DNA of 64,000 nucleotides, taken from Gnetum montanum. Taxonomy: Eukaryota; Streptophyta; Gnetopsida; Gnetales; Gnetaceae. Within the stretch, counting starts at the first letter, position 1. Each line of letters begins with the position of its first letter. Positions 34,655 through 47,440 of the stretch are shown here, piece by piece. The stretch lies in assembly GCA_015680685.1 (NCBI GenBank), contig MNCI01002172.1, forward strand, positions 660,507 through 724,506, given 5' to 3'. The notes under the pieces were generated by a model. That model was given only the letters and a program-made list of their open reading frames with translations, made no database searches and had not been told where the DNA came from. Made by a program: the position numbers and the translations under genes.

Positions 34655-35860
34655 TTAAAATATTGAGTGTGGTTGTCCATTTGATGAGGCGTTTGTTGTA
34701 TTAGCTAGCTTAGGCTTATGGAAAGGTTTGACTTGTTGTATGTTGACTAGTTGCTTCTTGTCTAGGCTTTTAGGTTTATAGATCATCATGGTCCTAGAAG
34801 GAAAAGTTTTGTACATGATGTAAGGTCCTTCCCACAACATCTGAAACTTGGTTCATTGAGGTATGCATGTGGGATTCTAGTAGAGAACCTTATCTCTTGG
34901 TTGAAGTTTTACTTTCCTAATTCTAAGGTTAAGGCGCTTTTTGTTGAATGCCTTGTGCAGCTTGTTGGATGATAGGGCCACTAATTGATTTTCATCTACC
35001 AAGTTGAGACTCATTAATTTTTCTTTTTGTGCTAGACTTAAGTCAAGGTCAAGGTCATGGGCTATTGAAAGTATAGGGAGCTTGGATTGAATAGGAATTG
35101 TTGGTAATTTCCCCTACACCATGTCATAGGGAGAATAGCCTATAGAAAGTTTCCATGTTGAGTGGTAGGCCCAAAGGGCATCGTTGAGTTTTGTGCTCCA
35201 GTATTTTTGATATTTGCTAATAGTTCTTGTTAGAATCTTTGTGATTTCCCTATTTGTAGCCTCAACTTGGCCATTGGCTTGGGGATGGTAGGGTGTTGTA
35301 AGTTTATGTTCAACCCCCAAGAATTGCATAAGCTTTTGAAAAGTAGTGCCTAGAAAGTGAGTTCCATTATAAAAAATTAATGCATGTGGGACACCAAACC
35401 TATTTACAACATTTAGTTGTACAAACCAAGTAGTAGTAGAAGATGTATAGTTGGTTATGATTGCTACTTTTGCCCATTTCGTACAATAATCAACAATGAC
35501 TATGATGTATGCCTTTCCATTTTACATGGATGTGATGGAACCCATAAAATCAATGATCCATATGTCAAATGGCTTCAATGGTTGAATCCATTATTGAGGT
35601 TCCTCCATTTGAGCACTCATTCCACCATCTCATTGGCATTGTTCACAAGAGTGGATGAACTAGTGAGCATCCTTGAAATAGTTGGCCAATAGTACCCTGC
35701 CATAAGGATTTTAATGGCCATGCATCTCCTACCATAGTGGCTCCCACAAGGATCCTCATGAGCATCTTGGAGAACATGTAGTTGATTAACATTAGGGACA
35801 CACAATTGAACTAGGCTATCGATGCACATCTTGCAAAGGTATCTGTTGATCTCCATGAAG
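34655..35860 (-). pseudogene. Integrase pseudogene of element C
   Basis: The N-terminal part has HVLQDAHEDPCGSHYGRRC and AGYYWPTISRM, the H-x-H and GYYWP blocks of the zinc finger. The core has IIDFMGSITSM, FYNGTHFLGTTFQ and NGQVEATNREITKILTR. The second catalytic Asp of T-D-N-G is Tyr here. The C-terminal part includes WAYHSTWKLSIGYSPYDMV and WEGPYIMYKTF. The open pieces are 35617-35856, 35114-35329 and 34655-34840, split by stops. It would act in the nucleus. Confidence 0.85.
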
Positions 35861-35999
35861 TGTGTTACTTGGTGAAGAAACTATTGTTTCTTTCAGTGGT
35901 CCAACCCTTGTGGAATCTCTTGAGTGAGAAGATATGTGAGAATTCCATCATATCATTTAGGCTTATTGGAAAATTGTTTAGTTATAGCCCTAGCAAAGA

Positions 36000-37400
36000 G
36001 GATTTCATAAGGAAATAGATTAGATAATGGACTCTCATCTTCTTTGTTGTCCCATTGCAACTGAGACAAGTGGTCAGTGACCACATTCTTAGTGCCCTTT
36101 CAATCTACCATCATAAGATCGAACTCTTGTAAGATCACTAGCCATTATATGACTTGAGGACTCATCGTTGTCTTATTTATTAAGAAGTAGATGGCAATAT
36201 GAGCTGTGTGCACAAACACTTTATATTCAAGCACATAGTGCTTGAAATTCTCTAGAGCAAACACCACTCCCATTAGTTATTTTTCTATAGTGGTGTAGTT
36301 TAGTTGTGCATCCATAATGCTTTGACTTATGCAGTGGATGTAGCATGGATGTTTCTTATTATCCATCTACATAAGCACAACTTCCAAGGCACAATATGAT
36401 GTATTTGTCATAACATGAAATGGTTTGGATCAGTCGAGTGCTTGTAGAATTGGAGTTTCTATAAGTTTCTCCTTTAGTGATTGGAATGCTTTTTCACATT
36501 CATTGGTCCAAAAAAATGAAGAATTTTTCTTTATCAATTTGACCAACAATTTTGTGATTTTAGAGAAATTCTCTATGAATTGCTGGTAGTAGCTAGTATG
36601 TCCAAGGAGTGACCCAACATATTTGATAGTTTCTAGCTTGCAAGTGATTCCTTGGATGATCCTTATTTTTTCAGGGTCTATCTCAATTTCTACTTGTGAT
36701 ATTCTATGCTCCAATACAATGCCCTCTTGGAACATTAGATGACTCTTTTGCTAGTTGAGCCATAGATTTATCTTAACACATCTCTTCAATACTTGCTCAA
36801 GGTAGTCTAGGACTTGCTCAAATGTAGCTCCATAGGTGGAGAAGTCATCCATGAAGACTTCTACACTGCTATTGATCTATTGTTGAAAAATGCTCAAGAC
36901 TAGGTGTTGGAATGTATCAAGGGCATTGCATAGATCCAAAGGGATCTTGCAATATGCAAAAGTTCCCCAAGGACTCATGAATGTTGTCTTAGCCTAGTCC
37001 TTTGGTGTGATCTATATTTGGTTATAGTCACTATAACCATTGAGAAAATTGTAGTAACAATGCCTAGATACTATGTCTAATTCCTAATCGATGAATGATA
37101 AGAGAAAATAGTTCTTGAATGTTGCCATATTCAGTAGCCAAAAATCAATGTGGACCCATGACTCTCCACCTTTCTTTGGCACAAGCATGAATGGACTAAC
37201 CCACTCACTATTCACAATAGGATAGATAAACCCCACCTTGAGGAGTTGTGTGATTTCCTCCTTGACGATCTACTTTACTTTGGGGTTCAATCACTTATGT
37301 GGTTGCCTCTTTAGCTTCATGACCAAGTGGATGTAGATGTGATGCTAGCATATCTTAGGATCAATTCTTGTGAGTTCAAGATATGACCAAGCCAAAGCTA
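36000..37400 (-). pseudogene. Reverse transcriptase and RNase H pseudogene of element C
   Basis: RT blocks on the minus strand are VGFIYPIVNSEWVSP, MLVPKKGG, HIDFWLLNMATFKN, NFLNGYSDYNQI and VEVFMDDFSTYG, with F-M-D-D at about 36845-36860, an accepted variant of Y-V-D-D. The thumb region LVLEHRISQ-like and YYQQFIENFSKITKLL leads to SSFFWTNECEKAFQSLK (36430-36735). The RNase H part then has HPCYIHCISQSIMDAQLNYT and FALENFKHYVL. Stops occur throughout, mostly TAG and TAA. Confidence 0.88.
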
Positions 37401-37865
37401 TTGACCATTTTTCAACCACATTCAACAAAATATTTTTCTATTCTAGAGTAATATTTGCATTGATTATGACTGGATTTCCATTTTTCAAGAACACATATTC
37501 CATGCTAGGTAGTAGAGTTTTTAGTTCAAGGGGCTCTTGCTTGAAATTTTTAGGAATTTCCAACTCTTCCTAATAGATATCATCATTTTCATCATTGGAG
37601 AGTTTGTGATGAACTTTCTCTAGTTCACCCATGCCTACGACATATGCACATGTCAAGCTCTCAGTTAGTTCCATGCAAAGTCTACTACTTTTAGGATCAG
37701 CAGTCAACCATTGGGTACCCTCTTGTTTTGTGGCTGCTGCGTACAGACAACTTTGAATTTCTACTTCTGGTGCACAATGCTTGCATACAAAGATGGATAC
37801 TCATTTAACTAACTAGAGGTTTTGCACATAATTGTACCCTGTATCATTGTATGCGATGCATGGAA

Positions 37866-38230
37866 CTCACTTCTTCTCAATCTTCCTAAATGTATTTTCT
37901 TTAGATATTTCTAGGGAAAGATCTATAATGTCCATTCTTGCATCAACAGTGCTTAGCCATGTCCTTTTCATGATGATTGGGAAGTCCCCTTTGTAGTTTT
38001 CCACCTTGATCACTAGGAAATCAACAGGATAAGATGATCCATAAATAATGATCATAATGTCTTCCACTGGTTCCAATGAAAGAGTTATGGACTGGTTTAT
38101 CAATTTCAATCTAATATTGTTCTTCTTGAGAGGAGGTAGGTTCCATACAGTATACATCTCATGAGAGATTAGGTTGACACTAGAACCAGAATCAAGAATA
38201 GCTTTGCATAGTTCATTCCTAGTAATCTAT
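37866..38230 (-). pseudogene. Aspartic protease of element C
   Basis: The minus strand reads AILDSGSSVNLISHEMYTVW, where D-S-G-S-S-V-N is the active-site block of plant gypsy proteases, then LEPVEDIMIIIYGSSYPVDFLVI and FPIIMKRTWLSTVDARMDI. An open stretch of 96 codons covers 37867-38157. It is the best preserved protease in the window. Confidence 0.85.
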
Positions 38231-38489
38231 AAATAAATAAGAGGACTTCCAAGATTAGCTAATTTCCTAGGAAGGTTACCAACCCGAATCCAATTAGATA
38301 CAACATGAGTCAACATAACAGTATGGATTCAAAGTGGTATTTGGTTTGAAGGGAACTCAAAGGAATTTGGTACAGAGGGAGGTGAGGAAATAGGATTGCC
38401 AACTATAGGTGTATTTGAGGGCTTAGGTGGACTATGGGTTTAGAAGAAAGGTCTTTTCTTTGATCGAGTATCCAACCCACTCGGTTGAT

Positions 38490-40800
38490 GAACTACTTGT
38501 AAGTTAATGGCCCTAGTGGAATTGCGTTATTGCAGTTAAGCTGATAATTTACATTGCATAGATAGAGTAGGTGGTAGTTGTGTTGAGGATGGAGGAAGAT
38601 GTGTAGGAATAGGAGGAGGATAAGGGTAAAAGATGGTATCCCTCCTTGAATGTGGAGAATGAGTTCGATAAGCATTAGGAGGATAGTAGTGAGGTTGGAA
38701 AGTAGAAACATGACTAGAAGAGTCATGTGGTGACAAGGGTTGCTAAACGTAATACTCATATGAATCAAGTTATCTATAAGGGTATTATTGCCTTTGTGGT
38801 GCCGGTGCCCATAATTGTGATTATTACCACTGCTGATATTGCTCATATGGTTGCAGTGGAGTTCCACTTGGATAATATTGTTGTTGTTGGTAGAACTACC
38901 TAGAATTTCCTTGAGGATAGGGTAATCTTTTGGGTGTTTGCCTTTTGTAAGTTGTGGATTCAAAGTGTACATCCCAGACTCTTATCAGTGCGACAGTATG
39001 GGGAAACATCTCTTAGGATGTTCATAATGGTAGATTTCACATCCACCATCATCGTCTAATTTATTTTTTGTAACTTCCACTATTGCCACAATCTTACCCT
39101 TCTTTGAATAGCATGTTTAGCTTCTTTGCACCTACTACGCTCACAATCGCTACCTTGTTCTTTGGACTCTTCAACAATTTTAAGGATAGCTTGAAATCTG
39201 CTATCCATGGTGTCCCATAATTGATCAACCTTGACCATGATTTTAGATTGAAATTTTTGAAGTAGCAAGGTTTTTAATTCACCACCTCATTAAGTGCTAA
39301 TTTTTCCTCACTATCACAGAATCAAACATCCCTCTTGCAAATGTAAGGATCATAGTTGTACTCTTTTACACTTTCTCATTTTCTTAATTCTCCTTCCTCT
39401 TTTGCTACTTGGTCAATCAATATTTGGATCTAATGGGCACTTAATTATGACAATCACCCTTGGGCATAAACACCAATGGTTCTCCTCATTTTAGATCAAA
39501 GCCTCTCTACAATGTGATGAAGTTGGTCTAGTTGAGAATAACCATGGTCAAGACATATGTGTAATAAGGAATAGTATCAGCCAATGGTAGCATCCAAGGA
39601 TTCATGTATCCCTTGTTTTTATCCTTGGATTTGCATCCTCAAGTTGGACACTCAGGAGTTTGTCTAATATTTGTCATTTAACAATTCAAGCACTGTACTC
39701 TATTATCTAATAGATTTTAGTTCTAAGGATGGGTACCAGTTCTCTACTTCTTTAATGAGTGTCCTTGGAAACAATTAAGCTTTTGCCATTCATTTTCTAT
39801 ATTTTGTAAGGCGCATGCATCTTGAAAAGCTTGGAGATGGTTCTATGGATTTGAGTTATATCCTCCTTTGAATCAAGGAATATTGTTCATGTCTAGCCTC
39901 TTGATTCGACTATCCTTAATGTACCTTGTAGGGATTCTCACTGCCTTTGCAATATTGAGCATACTTTGGGTAGCAAGCAAAGGCTCATTGAGCAATGATT
40001 TTGGTGGCTATGATGTCCAATGCTACCCCTTTATTCATGGTGATGAGTCTTTCTTGAATGCTTATAGCCTTGGTCTTGACCTGCCCAATGGTCCCTTTAA
40101 TCATTTTTACTCTCATCGGTCATCTCCATTATGGTCGCACCCCCTATGGTTGCAATTAGAGCTAGAAGAAGAAGAAGAAGATGATGAAGGTAAAGAGGAA
40201 GGAGGACTAGCACCATCATGGTGCTTGCTACCCCCTCTTCGGTGATCATGGCCATGATCATGATCTTGTTTCTTGTTTGCATCACTTGCCTCTTTAGATC
40301 CTCCTTTGTCATTGGATCCACTCTTGACAGAACTGAGATTATGAATCATGGATTTTAGGTTTTAGTTTTGACCACCTTCACCAAAGTCAAAGAGATGAAT
40401 TTCACTAAATGGAAAATGCCCAGAGAAGAGTTCCCCACCATCTTTTTGGTATAGTAGGAATGGGGAATCATTGAACCCTTTCCCCTTTGTAAATTCATGG
40501 TGTTTTTCTAGTTAGTGATCCTTGAGATGTTGTGCATTGGTGGGATGATAATCCCTGACATCAATATCTTGCACAACATACTTAGCATGAAGTTTTGGAA
40601 GGCTTAGATGAATAAGCATTTGTTGGAGCATTGCAGGAATGGATTGATCTGGAAGCAACACAATGTTGTCCTCCATGTTACATCCCCATAGTTGTTCATC
40701 CTAGTGTAGGATGAAGGTGATGTTGGATATGTACTCATCAGAATGAGTGTATACCACTCTATATTGTTGGGGAACTTGCTGATGTACTCCATCAGACTTG
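38490..40800 (-). pseudogene. gag pseudogene of element C
   Basis: From the 5' side the frame has NNIEWYTLILMSTYPT and later a Ser-rich linker, PSSLPSSSSSSSSSSN, followed by CNHRGCDHNGDD (40113-40349). The capsid part follows: FKGGYNSNP, LQAFQDACALQNIENEWQ and NCFQGHSLKK. Its C-terminal half is rich in Pro, Asn and His (38493-38972). E has the same layout, including the Ser run. Frameshifts and stops break it. The region from 40800 to the primer site shows no further feature. Confidence 0.75.
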
Positions 40801-40967
40801 GACATAGAATTTCTCCTGTGAGAAGAAGACAACTTGTGTTAGAAAAATAAAAATTTAGTATGCTCTTTAAAATTGCTGTAGTTATTTTTATATGATGAGT
40901 ATAAGGTTCATTTCAATGATTTGAATAATTTTTTACTAAGTCTGAGATAGCATATGTAATAACTAAA

Positions 40968-40988
40968 AGATCACTAGTAGTGGTGCCA
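40968..40988 (-). other. Primer-binding site of element C (tRNA-Asp-like)
   Basis: The minus strand reads TGGCACCACTACTAGTGATC, one base inside the 5' LTR. It resembles the complement of the plant tRNA-Asp 3' end (TGGCGCCGTTGCCGGGGATC) with several C/T and G/A changes. tRNA-Asp primers are known from Athila-type elements. Confidence 0.6.
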
Positions 40989-40989
40989 T

Positions 40990-41826
40990 TGATGAGTGAT
41001 GAGGTACCCCTACACCCAACCATACGAATCACAAGCATTCGCACATGATCCGGTCGAACTTTGTAGATCTTAAGTTCTCAAGTACACTAGTTCTAAGATG
41101 TGAAATATAATTGGGATTATCATTGTCTTCTCAACTTCACTTGTGAGGCACAAGTATATGGTTAAGTGCAACTAAGGTACATGTTTTTTTATCATTTTAT
41201 ATTCTATAATTGTAATAGCCTAGAACAAGAATGAAAGCTAGAGGAATTTAATATCTAATTAATCTATTGCCTAGCTAGCCTAACACAAGTACCCATTCCC
41301 ACTCCCTGAACACATCCTAAACATGTATAGCACTACTGGGTTACCAAATGTTAAGCGTTTCGAGGTTACAAAGTGCTACATGTATGCTTGAAGTGGTTGT
41401 GCGTGTGTTCATTAACAATTGGAAATTAATTACTTAACTAAAGTGCATAAAATTAAAGTGCATGAATATTAAATGCATCAAGGAAACATTAATCTATTCT
41501 TAGTGATGCAAGGATGATAAAAAGTATTTGTCTTTATTTTTATCACATTACTGTGCTTAGGTACATTAATGCTCAAACAAAGATCCTTACACACTCAGAC
41601 TCATGCTACATACACTCAAAAAATATTCTAACTTGGAGAAAACAAACTGCAAGAGCTTCTCTATGCTATGACAAAAACTCATTTGAAATCATGTGTCCAA
41701 GCGCTATATTTATAGGTTGGCATATACCCCGTGATATCATATATTTAACATTGCATCTTGGGCTCTAATATTTGATATTCGATATCAAGGCTTTGATATT
41801 AGAGTAGATTAAAACATGATTCATCA
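40990..41826 (-). repeat. 5' LTR of element C (837 bp)
   Basis: Co-linear with 31818-32660. On the minus strand it starts TGATGAATCATG. The TATA box lies near 41704-41715, and GATATC/GATATT words lie at 41733, 41774, 41781 and 41795. Confidence 0.93.
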
Positions 41827-42133
41827 CTTATGTTAGAATAGTTAGTTATTGATCAACTATTATATTAATTAAAAAAATTCATAAAATAAGTTTCAACTTG
41901 TTATTAGTAGTCATAAATAAAATATAAAATAAGAAAAATCATGTGCCTCAATTATACTTAACCATACAATTAAGCTCCACAAGTATAGTTGAAAAGAAAA
42001 TGGTTATCATGATTAGATTTCATGTCTTGAAACTAGTGTACTTAAGAAGTTAAGGTCTATGAAATTCAACTAGATTGTGCATGAATACTTATGATTTGTA
42101 TGGTTGGGTGTAGGGGTACTTTGCCACTTATCA
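41827..42133 (+). repeat. Solo LTR S, segment 3, with right copy of the C target duplication
   Basis: cttat (41827-41831) pairs with ctaat at 31813. The rest matches the 3' part of LTR A and LTR E and ends CCACTTATCA at 42133. It is followed by atgac, the right target duplication of S, and by D coding sequence. Confidence 0.85.
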
Positions 42134-42250
42134 ATGACCATAGAGCTAGTTGTAAGGTAATTCTTATCTTAGAATGAGATTAATCTTAAAATAGCTAATT
42201 GGATGCTTAAGCTACCACAATTTAAGTTCACCTTAAAAACATGTAAAATA
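42134..42250 (+). pseudogene. Connection RNase H of element D, right part
   Basis: The frame continues to INLKIANWMLKLPQFKFTLK, the equivalent of the GRLLKWxxELxEFxI motif that closes a Tat RNase H. The codon phase fits the left part at 12040-12360. Confidence 0.7.
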
Positions 42251-42539
42251 ATTAAAAATATGAAATTATATAGAAAAAGAGCTTGAACATTAGATATTAG
42301 TTTTTATTGAGATTAGAAATTGATATGATGATATAGTAATATTTCTCACTAAGTAAGAGATTCCTAAAAGTTTAACTAAAGGTCAAAGAAGAGCTTTTGT
42401 CCATAGAGAAAAAAAATATTTTTTTGTCAAGGAATCTTATATAGAAAATATTTCAAAGGAATCTTGTTGGAATGTAGACCCAATTAAAAGATTGAAGAAA
42501 TCTTGAACCAATTTCATGATTAAAGAGCTGATATTATGA

Positions 42540-43560
42540 ATCCCTAAGATCTACAATGCAACATATCCTAAGATATTAACTTTATTGGTCCATAAGGTAT
42601 AAGGACTTGAGAAATAGAATAAACTTACTATACATGTCAAATCCATGGACCCAAGCTAATGAAAGCTAGTGCTCCATTAAAACTAGTAGTCATAGATAAA
42701 TCTTTCCAATGATGGGTTTTTGATTTTATAGGAGCCATTACTCCATCCAAAGTAGGGCATAAATTTATTTTGATAACGACTAATTATTTTAATCAATGGT
42801 CAAAAGCTAAAGCTTTGAGAATAAGTAAATCTCATGATATAATCAAGTTCATTGTGTAATACATAATAAATTAGTTTGGAATGCCAAAATCATTAGTTAC
42901 TAATAATGACATTGCTTTCCAATCTACCAAATTCATAAGATGTGCTTTAGAAAACTTAATTTTACTGTACTCATCTTTAAGTTGTTACCCATAAGATAAT
43001 AGATTGGTTGAATCTACAAACAAGAAGTTTATCTCATATATTAAACGTTGTATGAATGAGAGCACAGGGAATTAGCATGAACCATTACAAGGAGCCTCAT
43101 GAATGAATATGATCAAGATCAAAAAATTAATAGGTACCACACCATTTAGCTTAGTTTATGAATTTAATGCTCAAATCACAAATCAAATTATATCATCAAT
43201 GATACAATTTTTGGAAAATTATAGTGCATGATTAGATAAAGAATGTGCTTTAATGGATTTACTAGTAAGGAGAGAGGCCGAAATTGATGAAGCTCAAGAT
43301 AAGCTATTGTGAAATGAAACAACAATAAAGTGATGGTTTAATCACCAAGCAAGATGGAAAGCATTTAGATAAGGTAACTTGATTCTATTATGAAAAAATT
43401 AATAGAGTAGTGAATATAACTATTTTTGAGCTAAATGGAATGGGCCATTAATGATTAAGCAACAAGTGATAGATGACACCTTCAAAGTGGCTACATTACA
43501 TAGACAAGTGTTAAGTTACCCATTCAATGCTCTCCATTCGAAACATTATTTTGGATAAAT
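42540..43560 (+). pseudogene. Integrase pseudogene of element D
   Basis: The core reads VFDFIGAITPSKVGHKFILI, TTNYFNQWSKAKAL, SLVTNNDIAFQSTKFI and NRLVESTNKKFISYIKRC. The first catalytic Asp and the Glu are present; T-D-N-G has become T-N-N-D. Further on come IGTTPFSLVYEFNA and KWNGPLMIKQQVIDDTF, the C-terminal part. A single frame with few visible frameshifts but many stops covers it. The zinc finger is not clearly seen. Confidence 0.8.
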
Positions 43561-43679
43561 TTCAGCTTAAAATAGCTTAATCAAGGCTAACTAGAATGTA
43601 CATATGTATACAATATCTCAGAACTAACTTTTTAGAATTGAAGTAAGAAGAAAAAAGTTAAGCTATAAATTTGACCAAA

Positions 43680-44215
43680 TAATTGATTCACCAACAATCA
43701 TGGTTGGAAAAGCAAGATCCATAGTTATAAGAAGACTATTTGTAGAGCCAAGAAAGATGAAAATGAAAGCTAGGCTTGTTATTCTATATCTATTTGGAAG
43801 TTGTCCTAGGAATGCATAGAGATTTTATTATAGGACTATGAATTATGAAGCATCCTACAATTATCCATTCATGACTTGGCTTTCAGAAAAATTTTCATGC
43901 TTACCAATGGAAAATCAATCCATATTCGTGAATGGAGTCAAATCCTTGAGTGCTTAGACATATCATCGAGAGGGAATTTTAATGATGAAGAGAGCCCTAT
44001 TCAAGATTTCAACTATGATGATGTTTTGATTTTCCAACTTGAGAATAATGTGTAGGAGAGTCTTGAAGGCTCTAAGAAAGATTGTGAAGTGGAAGAAGAA
44101 CTAATAGAAGATGCATGTCTAGAAGCTTCTAAAGAGTCATCTACTTGGAATGGTAAACTAAAGAGTGATCTACTTGGAATGGTAAGTCAGGAACTAGAGC
44201 ACTTGCTCAAGTAAT
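43680..44215 (+). pseudogene. Acidic accessory frame downstream of D integrase
   Basis: The sense frame has NDEESPIQDFNYDDVLIFQL, then VEEELIEDACLEASKESST. A similar acidic phrase, EEKYFFSFNDDDNFIEKIEL, stands at 47900. I do not recognise it. It may be the start of the same accessory ORF as at 48140, split by the repeat array. Confidence 0.35.
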
Positions 44216-45239
44216 CATGAAAATTAAATATGATGAAGCATCATAATGTAAAATTTGAAGAAAAATTATGATCGATATACACTATCATCCTATTTCATTA
44301 GTTTAGTAATAATGAACTCACTCTTTGGTAGTTTTCATGTCATAGGACTAGAGTTTTTTTTATCCCTATTAAGGCTTAAGATGAAAAGGATGCTTTCTCA
44401 CAAAACATTTAAAATTTTCTTAATTATTTATTTATATGCATAGTATATATATTTTAAAAATGAGTGTTTTATTTTTGGGAAAAAATTGTTGTCACAATAA
44501 TTTCCATCACCTTGGAATAGTAAGCATCAGAAGTGTTGAGCCTATTTTGTAAGCCCCCAAATAGAAAGATTGATTAACTGATGTAGTATAATTAACATGA
44601 ATTGCTCACATTGATTAGATGAAAAGTATTCTTAGTAACCTTGAAAGAGAATATTGTGGAAATATATTAAATTTTGGCTTATAAGTTATATTTTTCTCAA
44701 CACAAATGTAAAAATGAAAAATCCTTAGATGAAGAATGAGGCTTTTGAACATGAATTGTTTGCAAAGATGCTCAATAGAAGTCTACTTATTTTAGTTAGG
44801 ATTTTCAAACAATGATTCTTGATGAAATTTTAAGTATCTTAAGGAGCTTATAAGTTTTTTAGTAGATAAAAATTTAAGCTCATTAATCAAGCTTTAGAGA
44901 ATCAACATAAAGAGCTAGGTTTTAAGCTAAATTCTATTTTATAAGATACCCTAGTGTATAGTGCTAAATGGTTAAGTTTCAAAAAAATAGTTTGGAAAGG
45001 GATAACTTGATCTGAAATATAGTTACTTCTTATTAAAGCTTATTAGCTAAGCTTTGAATTATTAAAGATTGATTCGTGGAGCTAAAAGAATTAGTTTTAG
45101 CTCATAACACGATCAACATTAGCACAAAAAATTTATCGAAGATTGCTAAGTTGAAACTTTATTAGTAAAAGCTCATAAAACTAAGAATTTGAAGGAGAAA
45201 GATTAGTTTTATAAAAGAAGGCTACAACTATTAAGTCAT
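44216..45239. other. AT-rich 3' region of D without a recognisable gene
   Basis: Only short frames are present. The stretch is rich in AGCT and AAGCTT words, for example near 44880-45130. Confidence 0.4.
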
Positions 45240-47440
45240 GTTAGTTCATGAAGTTGGAATAGTTTGTAGAACCAAAAACTTGGCTCTATAAAAAGTTTTC
45301 AAGTCAGTTCTACAAACCACTTTAGCTTGATTAGACTTTTACAATAAAATAATATTCTACATGTGAAGAATTAATTATCTCTATATTCCACATCCGATTG
45401 TAGAATTAGAATAGATTTGTAGAACTAAAAATTTGTTTACAAGTTGGTTCTACGAGTGAGTTCTTGAACCATGTCAACTCTTGGTTGGTTTGTCCATAGA
45501 ATTGGGGAAGGTTTATAGTATCAAAAACTGGTTCTACAAAGAGCTTCGAGATTGGTTCTACCACATTAGTTGGTTGAAGGTGAAAAAATAGCTTCATATT
45601 ATTACAAAATTTGATTTTACAAGAGAACATCAAGTTTGGATTTATGGGTAAAATCCATGTGCCATGTAGGCTAGGTACAAAAAGCTTGTTTTAAAGAGAT
45701 AGTATCTCAAGAAGTTATAGAATTAATTCAAAGAAGCTTTTTTTATTAGTTATATGAGACTCAAAAAGATGAGCTTTGTAGAACCAAAAAGGAAGGCACA
45801 TTAGCTCTTGTTTTAAGATAGGTTCCTAGAACTAAAAATTTGGTTTTACTAAATTAGTTCTACAAGTTACATCAAAGCTTTTAAAAGGTAAAAAGTAGTC
45901 ATTTTTGGTTCTATCACATCAGCATTTGAAGTAGGGTCATTGAAGAGAAAAAGTATCACAATTCATAAAACCAAAATTTAATTCTATAAGCATGCTCATT
46001 TTTTATAATATCACATCAGCTTTGGATAAGTCAACAAACTTGTAGAACCAAACATTAACTCTATAAAGAAGCTCTAGAGTGATTCTACCACATCAAATTG
46101 GGTATAGCACATGTTTATAGAATCAAAAAGTAGTTCTACAAGAAAGTCCAGAAATATTTCTAAAAGCCATGTCATCACTAGATAACACATTTTATCAAAG
46201 AAATAAGAGGGCAAAAAGAAGCACAATTTGTAGAACCAAAATTAGTTCTATAAGTAGGCTCTTTTTGGTTTTACCACATCAACTTGAAAAAAGTTAGTGA
46301 GCTTGTAGAACCAAAAATTGATTCTATAAAGAAGCTCTAAAATTATTCTACCACATTAGTACTAGCTGAGAATAGGTTTGTAGAACCAAAATTTGGTTCT
46401 AAAAACAATAACTAACATAGTTCTAATAGCCATATCAGAACTAAGAAAAGCTTTATATTGGACACACAAGTGACTGTGGATTTAGTTTTCATCCATGCTT
46501 ATTGTACTTTTTAATCTAGCTTTACATATTAAAGGTTAGATAAGTAAAGATTAAGAAGCTAATGAATATAACACAATTTGTAGAATAAAAAATTAGTTTT
46601 ACAAAGAAGATCAAGAATGGTTCTTCCACATCAACTAATGGGTAAGTGAACTTATAGAACCATAAAGAAATTCTACAAGTGAACCTCAAAATAGTTCTAT
46701 GAAGAACATCAGCTCTTGTATAGTGCTATTTGTAGAACCAAAATTTGATTCTATGTATGAGCTCTAACAAGATTCTACAAGCCACATCACTACCAAAAGT
46801 GTAAATATTAGACATGAAGCCCACTCAAGATTATTCTATGCATGGCTAATTATAGTTTTCATCTAGCTCAACTAAGCTTAGCATAAGAAATGTTTTTGAA
46901 GATTTCAAAAGAACTCAAAAGCCACATAAGTTCAAGATAGAGAAAACATTTGTAGAACCAAAGTGTGGTTCTATGAACTAGCTATGAAATACCTTAGCCA
47001 TGTTAGCTTATGATAAAAAATAAGGAGAAAATTGGTTCTATGAACTAGCTCTAAAACCTTTTTTCCATGTTAGCCTAAGTAAAAGCAAGAAATTTGTAGA
47101 ACCAAAAAGTAGTTCTACAAAGTGTTTCTACAAGCTATATTAAGACATAAAGAAGCTATAATTCAAGGATTCAAACATGAGACCCATTATGAAGTAATGA
47201 ATAGGATTTATGCTCGTGATTAGCCATAAGTTAGCTTAATAAGCCATAAATTAACAAAGATAGGAATCAAGGTATGTTTAAGCTTAATCAAGAGCCACAT
47301 AAGCAGAAGTCATGTAAAACAAAATATTAATTCTACAATACACTAATGGATTCTATAGGTATGAATATTGAAAGAATCCTATTCTAAGTAGAGTTAAAAA
47401 TGATTCTACAAAGTGGTTCTACTCATACATCACATTAGTT
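45240..47440 (+). repeat. Long array of GTAGAACCAAA...TTTGGTTCTAC palindromic repeats in D
   Basis: More than twenty degenerate units fill about 2.2 kb. A typical unit reads TTTGTAGAACCAAAA, a few bases, TTGGTTCTACAA, then AAGAAGCTC and GGTTCTACCACATCA. The half-sites are reverse complements of each other, so each unit can form a hairpin or a two-fold symmetric site. Spacing is irregular, about 60-110 bp. No long frame supports a coding reading. Confidence 0.8.

Larger units (their letters stand above)
31818..41826 (-). mobile_element. Element C, complete 10.0 kb gypsy retrotransposon on the minus strand
   Basis: It has two LTRs of 843 and 837 bp, a tRNA-Asp-like primer site, a polypurine tract, and gag, protease, RT, RNase H and integrase in the gypsy order on the minus strand. 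Target duplications ctaat (31813-31817) and cttat (41827-41831) flank it. The empty site is visible in LTR E around 50630. It is inserted in solo LTR S. Stops in most ORFs make it inactive. Confidence 0.93.
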
